From the IMG/VR virus record IMGVR_UViG_3300027749_000039, positions 124,001 to 188,000 of that record: a DNA stretch of 64,000 bases. One strand, given 5' to 3'. Below are positions 53,169-61,258 of this stretch, one piece after another. The stretch's first letter is position 1. Every line of letters begins with the position of its first letter. Source of the stretch: a virus. Made by a program: the position numbers and the translations under genes. The notes under the pieces were generated by a model. It saw only the letters and a program-made list of their open reading frames with translations. It made no database searches and was not told the origin of the DNA.

Positions 53169-53193
53169 ATTTCATATCTAAAATAGATATGAA
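53169..53193 (+). promoter_or_regulatory. Hairpin over a start codon
   Basis: TTTCATATCTA-AAA-TAGATATGAAA, perfect 11-bp stem; the ATG at 53189 of the next gene lies in its 3' arm. Confidence 0.75.
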
Positions 53194-53440
53194 ATTAGTA
53201 TTTGTTAATCCTGTATGGACAGATAGTGAAAAAAAATTCACATTAAATAAAATATATGATATATTTCTCGAAGGTAATGTTTGGAAAATAACTTGCGATA
53301 ATGGTGAAACAGCTATATATGGCGTCAATAAAACAATTGAAGATATTATACAACGAATAAGAACAAAAAAAAATCCACCATTTATTACACTTGCGGAATG
53401 GAGAGAAAAACAAATAGATAATATATTAAGCGATGAGTAA
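53189..53440 (+). CDS. Small protein with EWRxxQIxxIL tail
   Basis: 83 residues from ATG 53189 (MKLVFVNPVW, in line with the paralogues); a TTG 53165 start is possible. Tail FITLAEWREKQIDNILSDE. The start is inside a perfect hairpin. Confidence 0.72.
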   Translation: MKLVFVNPVWTDSEKKFTLNKIYDIFLEGNVWKITCDNGETAIYGVNKTIEDIIQRIRTKKNPPFITLAEWREKQIDNILSDE

Positions 53441-54272
53441 TTTAATTAAATGGTCGGGAAGCAAAAGTTCACAAGCTAAAAATATAATCAGTTTTTTTCC
53501 AAAAGAATTTAAAGTATATTACGAGCCTTTTGCTGGTGGTGGTTCTATTTTTATGGAATTATTACAAAGTGATATAAAGATAGAGCGTTATATTATTAGT
53601 GATGTGAATAAAGAGTTAATTGAGGTTTATTTAACGATAAAGGAAAACCCTTATTATCTTATTCATACTTATAAGAAACACTACGATAATTTCAATAGTG
53701 GTGATATTCAGTATAGGAAAGATTACTTTGACAAAGTAAGAAATGAGTTTAATATATCAAAAAAACCAGAAGACTTTTATTGGATAATGAGAACTACCAC
53801 AAATGGTATGCCACGTTATAATAAAAAAGGTGAATTTAATAATTCTTGCCATTTTTCAAGACCTGGTATGAATCCAACTGAAGTTGAAAATAATGTAATG
53901 AAGTGGAGTCAAATTTTTTTTGAAAAAAGTGTTGAGTTTTATAACATAAGTTATGAACTATTATCATCTGGATTTTTAGTTGATAATGAAATTAGACAAG
54001 ATGATTTAATATATTGCGATCCACCATATGAAAATACCAAAGGTATGTATTTTGGTAATTTTAATAATCAAGACTTTATAAAATGGTTAAATACTATAAA
54101 ATCTAAATGGATATTATCTTATGATGGTAAAGTAAATGAAGATAAGGTAAACCATATAGCACCAAATTACAAAAGACATGAGTATTTAATATCGGGTAAT
54201 TCTTCATTTAGAAGAGTTATTGGTAATAGTAATGATTCGATAATAAGTGAATCATTATATTTAAATTTCTAA
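53433..54272 (+). CDS. Dam-type (D12 class) adenine-N6 DNA methyltransferase
   Basis: 279 residues. SAM-binding motif I is YYEPFAGGGSIFMEL, catalytic motif IV is IYCDPPYENT, N-terminal KWSGSKS matches the D12 KWAGGK start. D12 enzymes methylate adenine in short sites; Dam (GATC) and M.EcoRV (GATATC) are members. It could protect phage DNA from host or self nucleases, including the EcoRV-like enzyme at 22323 (inference). Confidence 0.92.
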   Translation: MSNLIKWSGSKSSQAKNIISFFPKEFKVYYEPFAGGGSIFMELLQSDIKIERYIISDVNKELIEVYLTIKENPYYLIHTYKKHYDNFNSGDIQYRKDYFDKVRNEFNISKKPEDFYWIMRTTTNGMPRYNKKGEFNNSCHFSRPGMNPTEVENNVMKWSQIFFEKSVEFYNISYELLSSGFLVDNEIRQDDLIYCDPPYENTKGMYFGNFNNQDFIKWLNTIKSKWILSYDGKVNEDKVNHIAPNYKRHEYLISGNSSFRRVIGNSNDSIISESLYLNF

Positions 54273-54274
54273 CT

Positions 54275-54583
54275 ATGAAAAAAGGACAAAAAGTTATAGC
54301 TAAAACTAATATAGATATTAAAAATTGTTGGTTCATGGAAGATTGTTTAATCAAAAAAGATAACTTCTACATAATAGAAAATATATATTCTTCTGATATC
54401 TTAGATAAAGGTGAAGGTATTTTTTATTTAGGTAAAAAAATGGATATAATTAGAATTAATGGTTGTAATTTTCCACATGGAAAGAAACAAATAAATGAAA
54501 AGGATATTACAATTTTTTTTGAAGATTATTTTATATCATTAGCCGAGTGGCGTGATATACAAATAAACTCTATATTAGATTAA
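54275..54583 (+). CDS. Small protein with EWRxxQIxxIL tail
   Basis: 102 residues; body MKKGQKVIAKTNIDIKNCWF, tail FISLAEWRDIQINSILD. Two nt after the methyltransferase stop. Confidence 0.74.
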   Translation: MKKGQKVIAKTNIDIKNCWFMEDCLIKKDNFYIIENIYSSDILDKGEGIFYLGKKMDIIRINGCNFPHGKKQINEKDITIFFEDYFISLAEWRDIQINSILD

Positions 54584-54627
54584 TTTGTTAATTTCAATTT
54601 TTATTCTTATCTTTACAAAAAAATATT

Positions 54628-54732
54628 ATGAAATTAATTTTCTTCATTTTAGTTGCTATATTTGCTGGTATTAAAACAGCTCTTATTTGTTTATTTATTT
54701 ATTGGATTTTGCGTTTTTTTAGAATTATCTAA
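54628..54732 (+). CDS. Single-span membrane peptide, 34 residues
   Basis: Almost entirely hydrophobic (MKLIFFILVAIFAGIKTALI, then CLFIYWIL) with a short basic end. Its stop overlaps the next ATG. TATCTTTA upstream (54608-54615) may be its promoter. No family recognised. Confidence 0.6.
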   Translation: MKLIFFILVAIFAGIKTALICLFIYWILRFFRII

Positions 54733-55286
54733 TGATTTTATATACCTTACAAGAGGAATTTAAGTTTCTTGAGTTTCAAGAAACAGGTGTGTTAAAAGCA
54801 CATCCTGACATTATATGCGATGATAGTTTCAATAGAGCCTATGAGTGGATAGAAAGTAAGATGAATACATTACTACCTGTATCTGACATGTTATGTAAAC
54901 ATCCTATGTGGGCATGGTATAAATATGGTGGTAAAAGAAAACCAGATTTACGAAAAAAACACCTTAACAAATGTGATATATTCTATCGAATTGAGATTGA
55001 AATTGATGATAGCAAAGTTCTTTTAACAGATTTTGATAATTGGCATTTAGTTTTAAATGCTGATAAAAGGGATATTAAAGAAGAACATACTATATTTGAT
55101 ATAGAAGAAGGTGATGATATATCATCTTATATTAAGGAAGGTTTCTTTGTCGAAGACAATAAATTAAAGTATGATTGGAATAATATAATTTTAGATAAAA
55201 ATTCTAATAAGAAATATATTCAAGCTACATTTTGGTATGTTACATTTGATCAAGTAAAATCTTATACAAAACATAAAAGCCGCTAA
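54732..55286 (+). CDS. DUF3841-like protein
   Basis: 184 residues. Starts MILYTLQEEFKFLEFQETG; has HPMWAWYKYGGKRKPDLRKK and LTDFDNWHLVLN, the characteristic blocks of DUF3841, found in bacteria and phages. Biochemical role unknown. Confidence 0.8.
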   Translation: MILYTLQEEFKFLEFQETGVLKAHPDIICDDSFNRAYEWIESKMNTLLPVSDMLCKHPMWAWYKYGGKRKPDLRKKHLNKCDIFYRIEIEIDDSKVLLTDFDNWHLVLNADKRDIKEEHTIFDIEEGDDISSYIKEGFFVEDNKLKYDWNNIILDKNSNKKYIQATFWYVTFDQVKSYTKHKSR

Positions 55287-55303
55287 AATTAGCGGCTTTT
55301 ATG
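55275..55303. terminator. Bidirectional terminator
   Basis: AAAAGCCGCTAA/TTAGCGGCTTTT between converging genes. Confidence 0.87.
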
Positions 55304-55894
55304 TTATATTCTAACGTTTGCTGTGACTGTTGAACTAACACCTACTCCATTTGAAGCATTAACGCTTACTGAGTAAGTTGAACCGGGTGAACAGTTTGCT
55401 AATGTTAATGTATATGTGTTATTTAAAGTTCTTATATTAGTATTTTGATAAGGATTATATTGATTACTTCCAGCATCTTGCGTATTATATATTGGTGAAC
55501 TATCTTTAGTAGACGTTACGTTATATCTCGAAGAACCAGTAGCTGCTGTCCATGTGTAAGTTATATTAAAAGAACCAACTCCATTCGATGCTGATATGCC
55601 TGTAATTGTTATATTGGAAGGTGTTGCAAAATAAAAACTTCTATTAGTCCAAGAAGATTCAAATGCACCCGGTATGTTATTTGACCAATCAACATATTGG
55701 ACATTACCTATATAATACTGTTTTTTTATTGAAAAAGCATTTGTAGTATCGGAAGTTCCGGGTGTAGAATATCCATAATACGATATTGTAGTTCCGATTC
55801 CCAATGAACCACCAGCACCTGCGGCAGTACCAGACGCATCGTATCTGGTATATAGTGTATTTAAATCAAAATAAATTTGTGTTTGTGAAGGCAT
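55304..55894 (-). CDS. Virion protein with fibronectin/Ig-like C-terminus
   Basis: 196 residues. Gly/Ser/Thr/Asn-rich; last 100 residues (GISASNGVGSFNITYTWTAA, then YTLTLANCSPGSTYSVSVNA) have the strand pattern of fibronectin type III domains. No catalytic motif. An AT-rich late-type element precedes the start. Likely a tail or capsid decoration protein. Confidence 0.72.
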   Translation of the reverse strand: MPSQTQIYFDLNTLYTRYDASGTAAGAGGSLGIGTTISYYGYSTPGTSDTTNAFSIKKQYYIGNVQYVDWSNNIPGAFESSWTNRSFYFATPSNITITGISASNGVGSFNITYTWTAATGSSRYNVTSTKDSSPIYNTQDAGSNQYNPYQNTNIRTLNNTYTLTLANCSPGSTYSVSVNASNGVGVSSTVTANVRI

Positions 55895-55954
55895 ATATAA
55901 TATGTTTTTATTATATATTAAATTGTTATAAATAATTTTTTTAATATATAATTT

Positions 55955-56401
55955 ATGCTAAATAACTCCTTATCTGTTTACAAAATATCTTTTAAAAATT
56001 CATACCAAGTAGTTTCGGATTTAGACCTAGACAAGATTTCTAATTTAGATATAGAATCATCCTTTGATTATAAAGTGGGTGATTCTTTCTATTTTTATGT
56101 AATTACTACAAAAATAGAAATTAATAAATATATAAAAATACTAGAAAAAAACTTAATAGCTTTTACCTTTGAGGATTTGTCAGATTCTATTATTAATTAC
56201 CAACATGATTTATCTTATAGTAAACAATATCTAGATGACGAGAATACATATATTTACGAAATATTCATGGAAGATTTAAATAGATGGATTTATAGTAAGT
56301 TAGATTTAGATATAGTATTAGATATAATTTCTACAAAAGGTATTGAATCATTAAGAGAGGTTGATAAAAAATTCTTAAAGGACAATTATGAAACAAAATA
56401 A
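55955..56401 (+). CDS. Hypothetical 148-residue protein
   Basis: Begins MLNNSLSVYKISFKNSYQVV; acidic, helical C-terminal half. No family recognised. TTTAATATATA element before the ATG. Confidence 0.65.
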   Translation: MLNNSLSVYKISFKNSYQVVSDLDLDKISNLDIESSFDYKVGDSFYFYVITTKIEINKYIKILEKNLIAFTFEDLSDSIINYQHDLSYSKQYLDDENTYIYEIFMEDLNRWIYSKLDLDIVLDIISTKGIESLREVDKKFLKDNYETK

Positions 56402-56419
56402 AAAATATACGCTATTATT

Positions 56420-56449
56420 TTGTAAATTCGCTGATAAGTCGTATATTTG
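56420..56449 (+). promoter_or_regulatory. Promoter of the polynucleotide kinase gene
   Basis: TTG 56420-56422, spacer 19, TATATTTG 56442-56449; ATG follows after only 6 nt, so the mRNA may be nearly leaderless. Confidence 0.8.
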
Positions 56450-56455
56450 TAGTGT

Positions 56456-56971
56456 ATGAAAAACAAATTCCTTTTAAAAACACTTAAAGAACCTTTTGTA
56501 TTATTAATGGTTGGTCCACCATTGACTGGGAAATCCACTGCTATTAAATCTTGGTTAGAAAACTATAATGGTAAAGTTGAAGTTATTTCACGTGATGCAA
56601 TTTTATTAGAAGAACATGGTTCGGATGACTATTCAGCGGCGTTTAATGCGCCTGGTATACAGAAAAAAGCTGATAAGATACTTATTTCTAAATTAGAAGA
56701 TGCAAATGCCAACAGAAGTAATGTAATAATTGATATGACTAATCTTAATCCAAAAAGAAGAGGGTATAACTTATCTTTTTTTGATGAAGATTATTATAAA
56801 GTTGCGGTTTTATTTCCTATATTATCTTGGGATGAATTTTCCGCTAGAAATGAAAAAAGAAAAATAGAAGAAAATAAGTTTATACCTGAGCATGTTATAA
56901 AAAATATGGTTAATTCTTATTCCTCTATAAAAGATGACGAAGAAATTGATAAGGTTATAAGTTATGATTGA
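56456..56971 (+). CDS. T4 Pnkp-like polynucleotide 5'-kinase (kinase domain only)
   Basis: 171 residues. P-loop GPPLTGKST, then VISRDAILLEEHG, IIDMTNLNPKRRGYNLSFF and SARNEKRKIEENKFIPEHVI. T4 Pnkp has TNLNPERR and a matching RN.KR...P..V block, so this is the same kinase module. The C-terminal HAD phosphatase domain of Pnkp (which removes 3' phosphates) is absent. It would rephosphorylate 5'-OH RNA ends for the RNA ligases at 11974 and 13325. Confidence 0.87.
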   Translation: MKNKFLLKTLKEPFVLLMVGPPLTGKSTAIKSWLENYNGKVEVISRDAILLEEHGSDDYSAAFNAPGIQKKADKILISKLEDANANRSNVIIDMTNLNPKRRGYNLSFFDEDYYKVAVLFPILSWDEFSARNEKRKIEENKFIPEHVIKNMVNSYSSIKDDEEIDKVISYD

Positions 56972-57185
56972 TAATTTTCCATTCCCATTTAAGGGATTAT
57001 GCAAAAGTTTAGCAATAAAACGGTTTAGTCAGCAACATTTCAAAACTGCTATTAGATTGAGTGCTAAATTATCCGCAAAAGAATTTGCCACTAAAGAAGA
57101 AAGAACTAGAGTAGAGCATCTTATATTTGTGCATCTTAATGCCGCTAGAAGAGCTTTTAAATTAAAAAAGAAAAAGAAAAAATGA
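56964..57185 (+). CDS. Hypothetical very basic 73-residue protein
   Basis: FPFPFKGLCKSLAIKRFSQQ with a C-terminal run of nine Lys broken once by Leu. Lys-rich tail suggests RNA or DNA binding. Overlaps the kinase and DHFR genes by 8 and 4 nt. Confidence 0.65.
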   Translation: MIDNFPFPFKGLCKSLAIKRFSQQHFKTAIRLSAKLSAKEFATKEERTRVEHLIFVHLNAARRAFKLKKKKKK

Positions 57186-57718
57186 TAACACTAATAGCTG
57201 CCTGTTCTAAAAATAGAGTTATAGGCAAAGATAATACTTTAATTTGGAAAGTCCCAGGTGACTTAAAAAGATTCAAAGAAATAACTACCGGACATACCGT
57301 TCTTATGGGTAGAAAGACTTTTGAATCTATAGGTAAACCTTTACCTAATAGAAGAAATGTGATCTTATCAAGAGTTCATAATCTTAAAATAGAAGGATGT
57401 TTAGTGTATTCCAATCTAAAAGAAGTATTAGAATTATTTGGTAATGACCTATTTATAATAGGTGGTGAGGAAATCTATAGGCAAACTATAGGCTATGCTG
57501 ATTATATTGATTTAACTTTTATTCATAAAGAATATGAAGGTGACGCTTATTTTCCAGAAATACCTTCCCATTTTTTGGAGATTAAATCAAAGAGACAAAA
57601 TTTGGAATGCGAGGATTTTAAGTATTCATTTATTACTTATGAACACATTAAGCACCTAAACCACAGACTAAATACAATAGATTTAACACATTTTCCAGAT
57701 ACGTTATTTGACAATTAA
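57182..57718 (+). CDS. folA: Dihydrofolate reductase
   Basis: 178 residues. IAACSKNRVIGKDNTLIWKV (substrate loop), LKRFKEITTGHTVLMGRKTF (NADPH and folate contacts), IGKPLPNRRNVILSR, IGGEEIYRQTI and YFPEI. The active-site acid normally in the DLxxF block is the Asp of PGDLKRFK. Standard length plus a short tail. Maintains tetrahydrofolate during phage DNA synthesis; common in large phages. Confidence 0.95.
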   Translation: MITLIAACSKNRVIGKDNTLIWKVPGDLKRFKEITTGHTVLMGRKTFESIGKPLPNRRNVILSRVHNLKIEGCLVYSNLKEVLELFGNDLFIIGGEEIYRQTIGYADYIDLTFIHKEYEGDAYFPEIPSHFLEIKSKRQNLECEDFKYSFITYEHIKHLNHRLNTIDLTHFPDTLFDN

Positions 57719-57733
57719 TAATTATAGTATATA

Positions 57734-57769
57734 AGTAGTATTATATATATCATGATGTTGACGATCTTT
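57734..57769 (+). repeat. 36-nt exact repeat, copy 2
   Basis: Identical to 3962-3997. Here ATGATGTTGACGATCTTT is followed at once by TAG, giving a six-codon ORF, and a strong terminator lies 45 nt downstream. Could be a short regulatory transcript or a relic of duplication. Confidence 0.9.
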
Positions 57770-57813
57770 TAGAATATCTAGTTATAATCAACCTAACGAT
57801 AGATTCTTCTTAA

Positions 57814-57858
57814 AAAAGAACCTTTATTAACGAAACACTTGTTAATAAAGGTTCTTTT
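57814..57858 (+). terminator. Intrinsic terminator
   Basis: 17-bp stem AAAGAACCTTTATTAAC with complement; T-rich tail. The following 57859-58050 is AT-rich with a doubled AAATATTTTA and one AAGATTTTAAG/CTTAAAATTTT hairpin, and shows no gene. Confidence 0.87.
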
Positions 57859-58050
57859 GTTTTTTCTTACTACCACTAAAAATATTTTAAAAATATTTTA
57901 AAAATATGTAAACTTTTGCATAAAAACTGCTTAAAAGATATATCAATATGAATTACAGAAGATTTTAAGAATAAAAAAATCTTAAAATTTTTGAAAAAAC
58001 TTTAAAACTTTTGATTTAGATTGAATATAAATTAAAAAAGAAAAAATCGT

Positions 58051-58341
58051 ATGAACAAAGCAGATTTAATCAACCACGTATCCGCTAAGGTGGATTTAAC
58101 AAAAACAAAGACTTCCGAAGTAATTGACGCTATCGTTGAAGCAGTAAAAGCATCTTTGAATGCAGGTGAAAAAGTAACTCTTGTAGGTTTTGGTACATTC
58201 CAAACTGCACAAAGAGCTGAAAGAAAGGGTCGTAACCCAAAGAACGGTGCTGAAATACTTATCCCAGCTAAGACTGTTGCTAAGTTTAAGCCAGGTTCTT
58301 CTTTACAAGCTTCTGTAAATGGTGAAACTGAAAACGCTTAA
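58051..58341 (+). CDS. HU-family DNA-binding protein
   Basis: 96 residues. MNKADLINHVSAKVDLTKTK, VGFGTFQTAQRAERKGRNPK, then FKPGSSLQASVNG: complete HU/IHF fold with the beta-arm RxGRNPxxG. HU bends and compacts DNA; phage copies often shape the nucleoid or replication complex. Codon choice is richer in G and C than the neighbours, compatible with high expression or later acquisition. Confidence 0.96.
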   Translation: MNKADLINHVSAKVDLTKTKTSEVIDAIVEAVKASLNAGEKVTLVGFGTFQTAQRAERKGRNPKNGAEILIPAKTVAKFKPGSSLQASVNGETENA

Positions 58342-58364
58342 TTCACTTTAAGTTTTTAAACTAT

Positions 58365-58397
58365 AAGACTTACTAAGAAATTAGTAAGTCTTTTTTT
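58365..58397 (+). terminator. Intrinsic terminator
   Basis: AAGACTTACTAA-GAAA-TTAGTAAGTCTT and T-tract after the HU gene. Confidence 0.9.
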
Positions 58398-58481
58398 ATT
58401 AACCATATGTTATTATTTATAATGTGTTAATTTTTTTAACAAAATTTTTGTTTTGTTAAAATTTTGTTGTATCTTTATAAC

Positions 58482-59006
58482 ATGAAAAAAGAGATAGAAA
58501 GAAGATTTTTACTACGAGATATTCCTATTGTAACTGAAGGTTATTCTTTATTAGAAATAGAAAATATTAATCAATACTATTATCTAGTAGATGGTGTTTG
58601 GAAAAGAATTAGAAAGATTGAATCTAATTTATTTGGCGAACAATATTTACATACAATTAAAACTTATAAAGACGGTATAACTTATGAAGATGAAAAATTC
58701 TTATCATTTGAAGAGTTTAAAACATTAATTGATGATATACATGGTGGTAAATACGAAACAAAGTATATTTCAAAAACGAGATATAAGTTTCCGACAGGAG
58801 AAGATGCTGACTTTGAAGGTGAAATAAGAAATATAAAATGGGAGGTAGATGTATTTAACTTTCATCTTATTATTGCTGAAATAGAAATACCTGATTTAAA
58901 ATACGAATTTGAAATACCTGACTTTATAAAAACTCAAATAATTTGTGAAGTCACAAATATACAAGAATTATCAAACCGTAGTTTAGCAAGACCATTACCA
59001 TTTTAA
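58482..59006 (+). CDS. CYTH-domain triphosphate tunnel protein
   Basis: 174 residues. Starts MKKEIERRFLLRDI: the ExExK-type signature (EIERR) of CYTH enzymes, followed by alternating charged strands with KRIRKIE, HTIKTYKDGITYEDE, EVDVFN and AEIEI, as in the eight-strand tunnel. CYTH proteins hydrolyse triphosphates, including RNA 5' triphosphates, or make cAMP. ATG 58482 is used; TATCTTTA at 58469-58476 may be the promoter. Confidence 0.84.
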   Translation: MKKEIERRFLLRDIPIVTEGYSLLEIENINQYYYLVDGVWKRIRKIESNLFGEQYLHTIKTYKDGITYEDEKFLSFEEFKTLIDDIHGGKYETKYISKTRYKFPTGEDADFEGEIRNIKWEVDVFNFHLIIAEIEIPDLKYEFEIPDFIKTQIICEVTNIQELSNRSLARPLPF

Positions 59007-59061
59007 ATATTTTTAAACTTTCAATTTTTTAAAACTATATTAATTATTAAAACAAATAAAT

Positions 59062-61227
59062 ATGAATAAAAACCCAAACATTGATTCTGCTACGCAGGTA
59101 AAAGTAATGGCATCATTAGATGATTACGATGATGATGAGGATTCAAAGCCTTTCAAAGGGAAGAAAGAAAATAAGTCTTCTAGAACACCAGTTTTAGACT
59201 CTTTTAGTAAAGATTTAACTAAAATGGCTGAAGAAGGTAAGATTGATCCTATTGTTGGACGTGAAAAAGAAATACTCCGTGTATCTCAAATCCTTTCTCG
59301 TAGAAAGAAGAATAATCCTATCTTAATTGGTGAGCCTGGTGTTGGTAAATCTTCTATTGCTGAAGGTCTTGCATTGCGTATAGTTCAGAGGAAAGTTAGT
59401 CGTGTTCTTTTTAATAAAAGAATTGTTACTTTAGATTTAGCTTCTATGGTTGCCGGTACAAAGTACCGTGGACAATTTGAAGAAAGAATCAAAGCTTTAA
59501 TGGCTGAACTTGAAAAAGAACCAAATGTAATTCTTTTCATCGATGAAATACATACTATGATTGGTGCTGGTGGTGCTTCTGGTTCATTAGACGCTTCTAA
59601 TATGTTTAAACCCGCTTTATCAAGAGGTGAATTGCAAATTATAGGTGCAACAACATTAGACGAATATCGTAAGCATATTGAAAAAGATGGTGCATTAGAA
59701 AGAAGATTCCAAAAAGTATTGGTTGAACCAGCTACCGAAGAAGAATCTATACAAATCCTTAATAATATTAAGGATAACTATGAAAATCACCACTCGGTTA
59801 CATATACACCAGAAGCTATTAAAGCTTGTGTTGAATTGACGGCTAGATATGTTCAGGACAGGTTTTTGCCTGACAAGGCTATTGATGCATTAGACGAAGC
59901 TGGTTCTTACGTGCATATATCTAACATTAATGTTCCAAAAGAAATATTGGACATAGAAGCTGAGATTGCTAAGGTTAAGGAAGAAAAACAATCAGTAGTA
60001 AAGAGCCAGCGTTATGAAGATGCAGCTAAACTTAGAGATAAGGAAAAGCAACTTAATGATGCTTTAGATAAAGCTAGATTGATTTGGGAAGCTGATCAGA
60101 AAAAACATAGACAAACTGTGACAGAAGAAAATATTGCACAAGTTGTATCTATGATAACTGGTATTCCTTTACAAAAGATAAATACTAATGAAAATTCTAA
60201 ATTGGCTAAAATGGGTCCTGCATTAAAAGGTTCTGTTATAGGTCAAGACGAAGCAGTAAATAAAGTAGTTCGTTCTATACAAAGAAGTCGTATTGGCTTA
60301 GCAGATCCAAATAAGCCAATATTTGTAGGTATGTTAATTGGTAATTCTGGTGTTGGTAAAACAGAATTTGCTAAACAATTAACGAAGTATATGTTTGAGT
60401 CCGAAGATTCACTTATTCGTTTGGATATGAGTGAGTATATGGATAAAATATCTTCTACTAAATTAATTGGTTCTTCTGCTGGTTATGTTGGTTACGAAGA
60501 AGGTTCTGCTTTCTTAAATAAAGTAAGAACAAAGCCATATTCTGTTATACTTTTAGATGAAATAGAAAAAGCACACGCAGATATATATAATATGTTCTTA
60601 CAAGTATTTGATGATGGACATATGACTGATTCTCATGGTAGAAAAGTGAGCTTTAAGAATACGGTTATTCTAATGACATCTAATGTTGGTACTAAAGAAG
60701 TAAAAGATTTTGGTTCTGGTGTTGGATTTAATACAAAGAATAAAGAAGATAAGAAAGCTGATAATATCAAGGATAAACTTGAAAAGGAATTAAAGAAGAA
60801 ATTTCCACCAGAATTCATCAACCGTATTGACGATATTATCTACTTCAAGGATTTGGGCAAAGAAGAAATCTTACAAATCATCGATTTGGAATTAGTTAAA
60901 ATTATCGGTAGAGTTAAGACTATTGGCTTTGAAATTACTGTTGATAGTAAATTGAAAGAACATTTAGTAACAGTTGGATACGATCCTCAATATGGCGCAA
61001 GACCTATGAAGAGAGCTATTCAAAGATGGATTGATGATTATTTAACAGATTACATTTTGGAAAATGCACCTGTGGAAGGTACAAAACTTGATTTAAGTTA
61101 TGATTCGGATAAAGAAGTAACGACAATTAGTGATACTAAACCAGAGGTTACGACTGAAATTAAAACAGATATTGAAATTGAGGTTGAAGAAAAACCAAAA
61201 AAATCAAGAAAGAAAAAATCAGAATAA
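59062..61227 (+). CDS. ClpC-like AAA+ unfoldase without the Clp N-domain
   Basis: 721 residues. D1: Walker [10 protein letters not shown], Walker [10 protein letters not shown], pore loop [12 protein letters not shown] short middle domain with a UVR-like helix pair ([20 protein letters not shown]) marks ClpC rather than ClpB. D2: [20 protein letters not shown], sensor [13 protein letters not shown] in the D2 loop is the ClpP-docking motif. The double Clp N-domain is replaced by about 50 low-complexity residues, and the C-terminus is a Lys/Glu-rich extension. It probably feeds proteins to host ClpP with altered adaptor use. Confidence 0.94.
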   Translation: MNKNPNIDSATQVKVMASLDDYDDDEDSKPFKGKKENKSSRTPVLDSFSKDLTKMAEEGKIDPIVGREKEILRVSQILSRRKKNNPILIGEPGVGKSSIAEGLALRIVQRKVSRVLFNKRIVTLDLASMVAGTKYRGQFEERIKALMAELEKEPNVILFIDEIHTMIGAGGASGSLDASNMFKPALSRGELQIIGATTLDEYRKHIEKDGALERRFQKVLVEPATEEESIQILNNIKDNYENHHSVTYTPEAIKACVELTARYVQDRFLPDKAIDALDEAGSYVHISNINVPKEILDIEAEIAKVKEEKQSVVKSQRYEDAAKLRDKEKQLNDALDKARLIWEADQKKHRQTVTEENIAQVVSMITGIPLQKINTNENSKLAKMGPALKGSVIGQDEAVNKVVRSIQRSRIGLADPNKPIFVGMLIGNSGVGKTEFAKQLTKYMFESEDSLIRLDMSEYMDKISSTKLIGSSAGYVGYEEGSAFLNKVRTKPYSVILLDEIEKAHADIYNMFLQVFDDGHMTDSHGRKVSFKNTVILMTSNVGTKEVKDFGSGVGFNTKNKEDKKADNIKDKLEKELKKKFPPEFINRIDDIIYFKDLGKEEILQIIDLELVKIIGRVKTIGFEITVDSKLKEHLVTVGYDPQYGARPMKRAIQRWIDDYLTDYILENAPVEGTKLDLSYDSDKEVTTISDTKPEVTTEIKTDIEIEVEEKPKKSRKKKSE

Positions 61228-61228
61228 A

Positions 61229-61258
61229 AAAAAGCCACTCATTGAGTGGCTTTTTTTT
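61229..61258. terminator. Bidirectional terminator
   Basis: AAAAGCCACTC/GAGTGGCTTTT and T-tract between the Clp gene and a converging virion gene. Confidence 0.87.
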
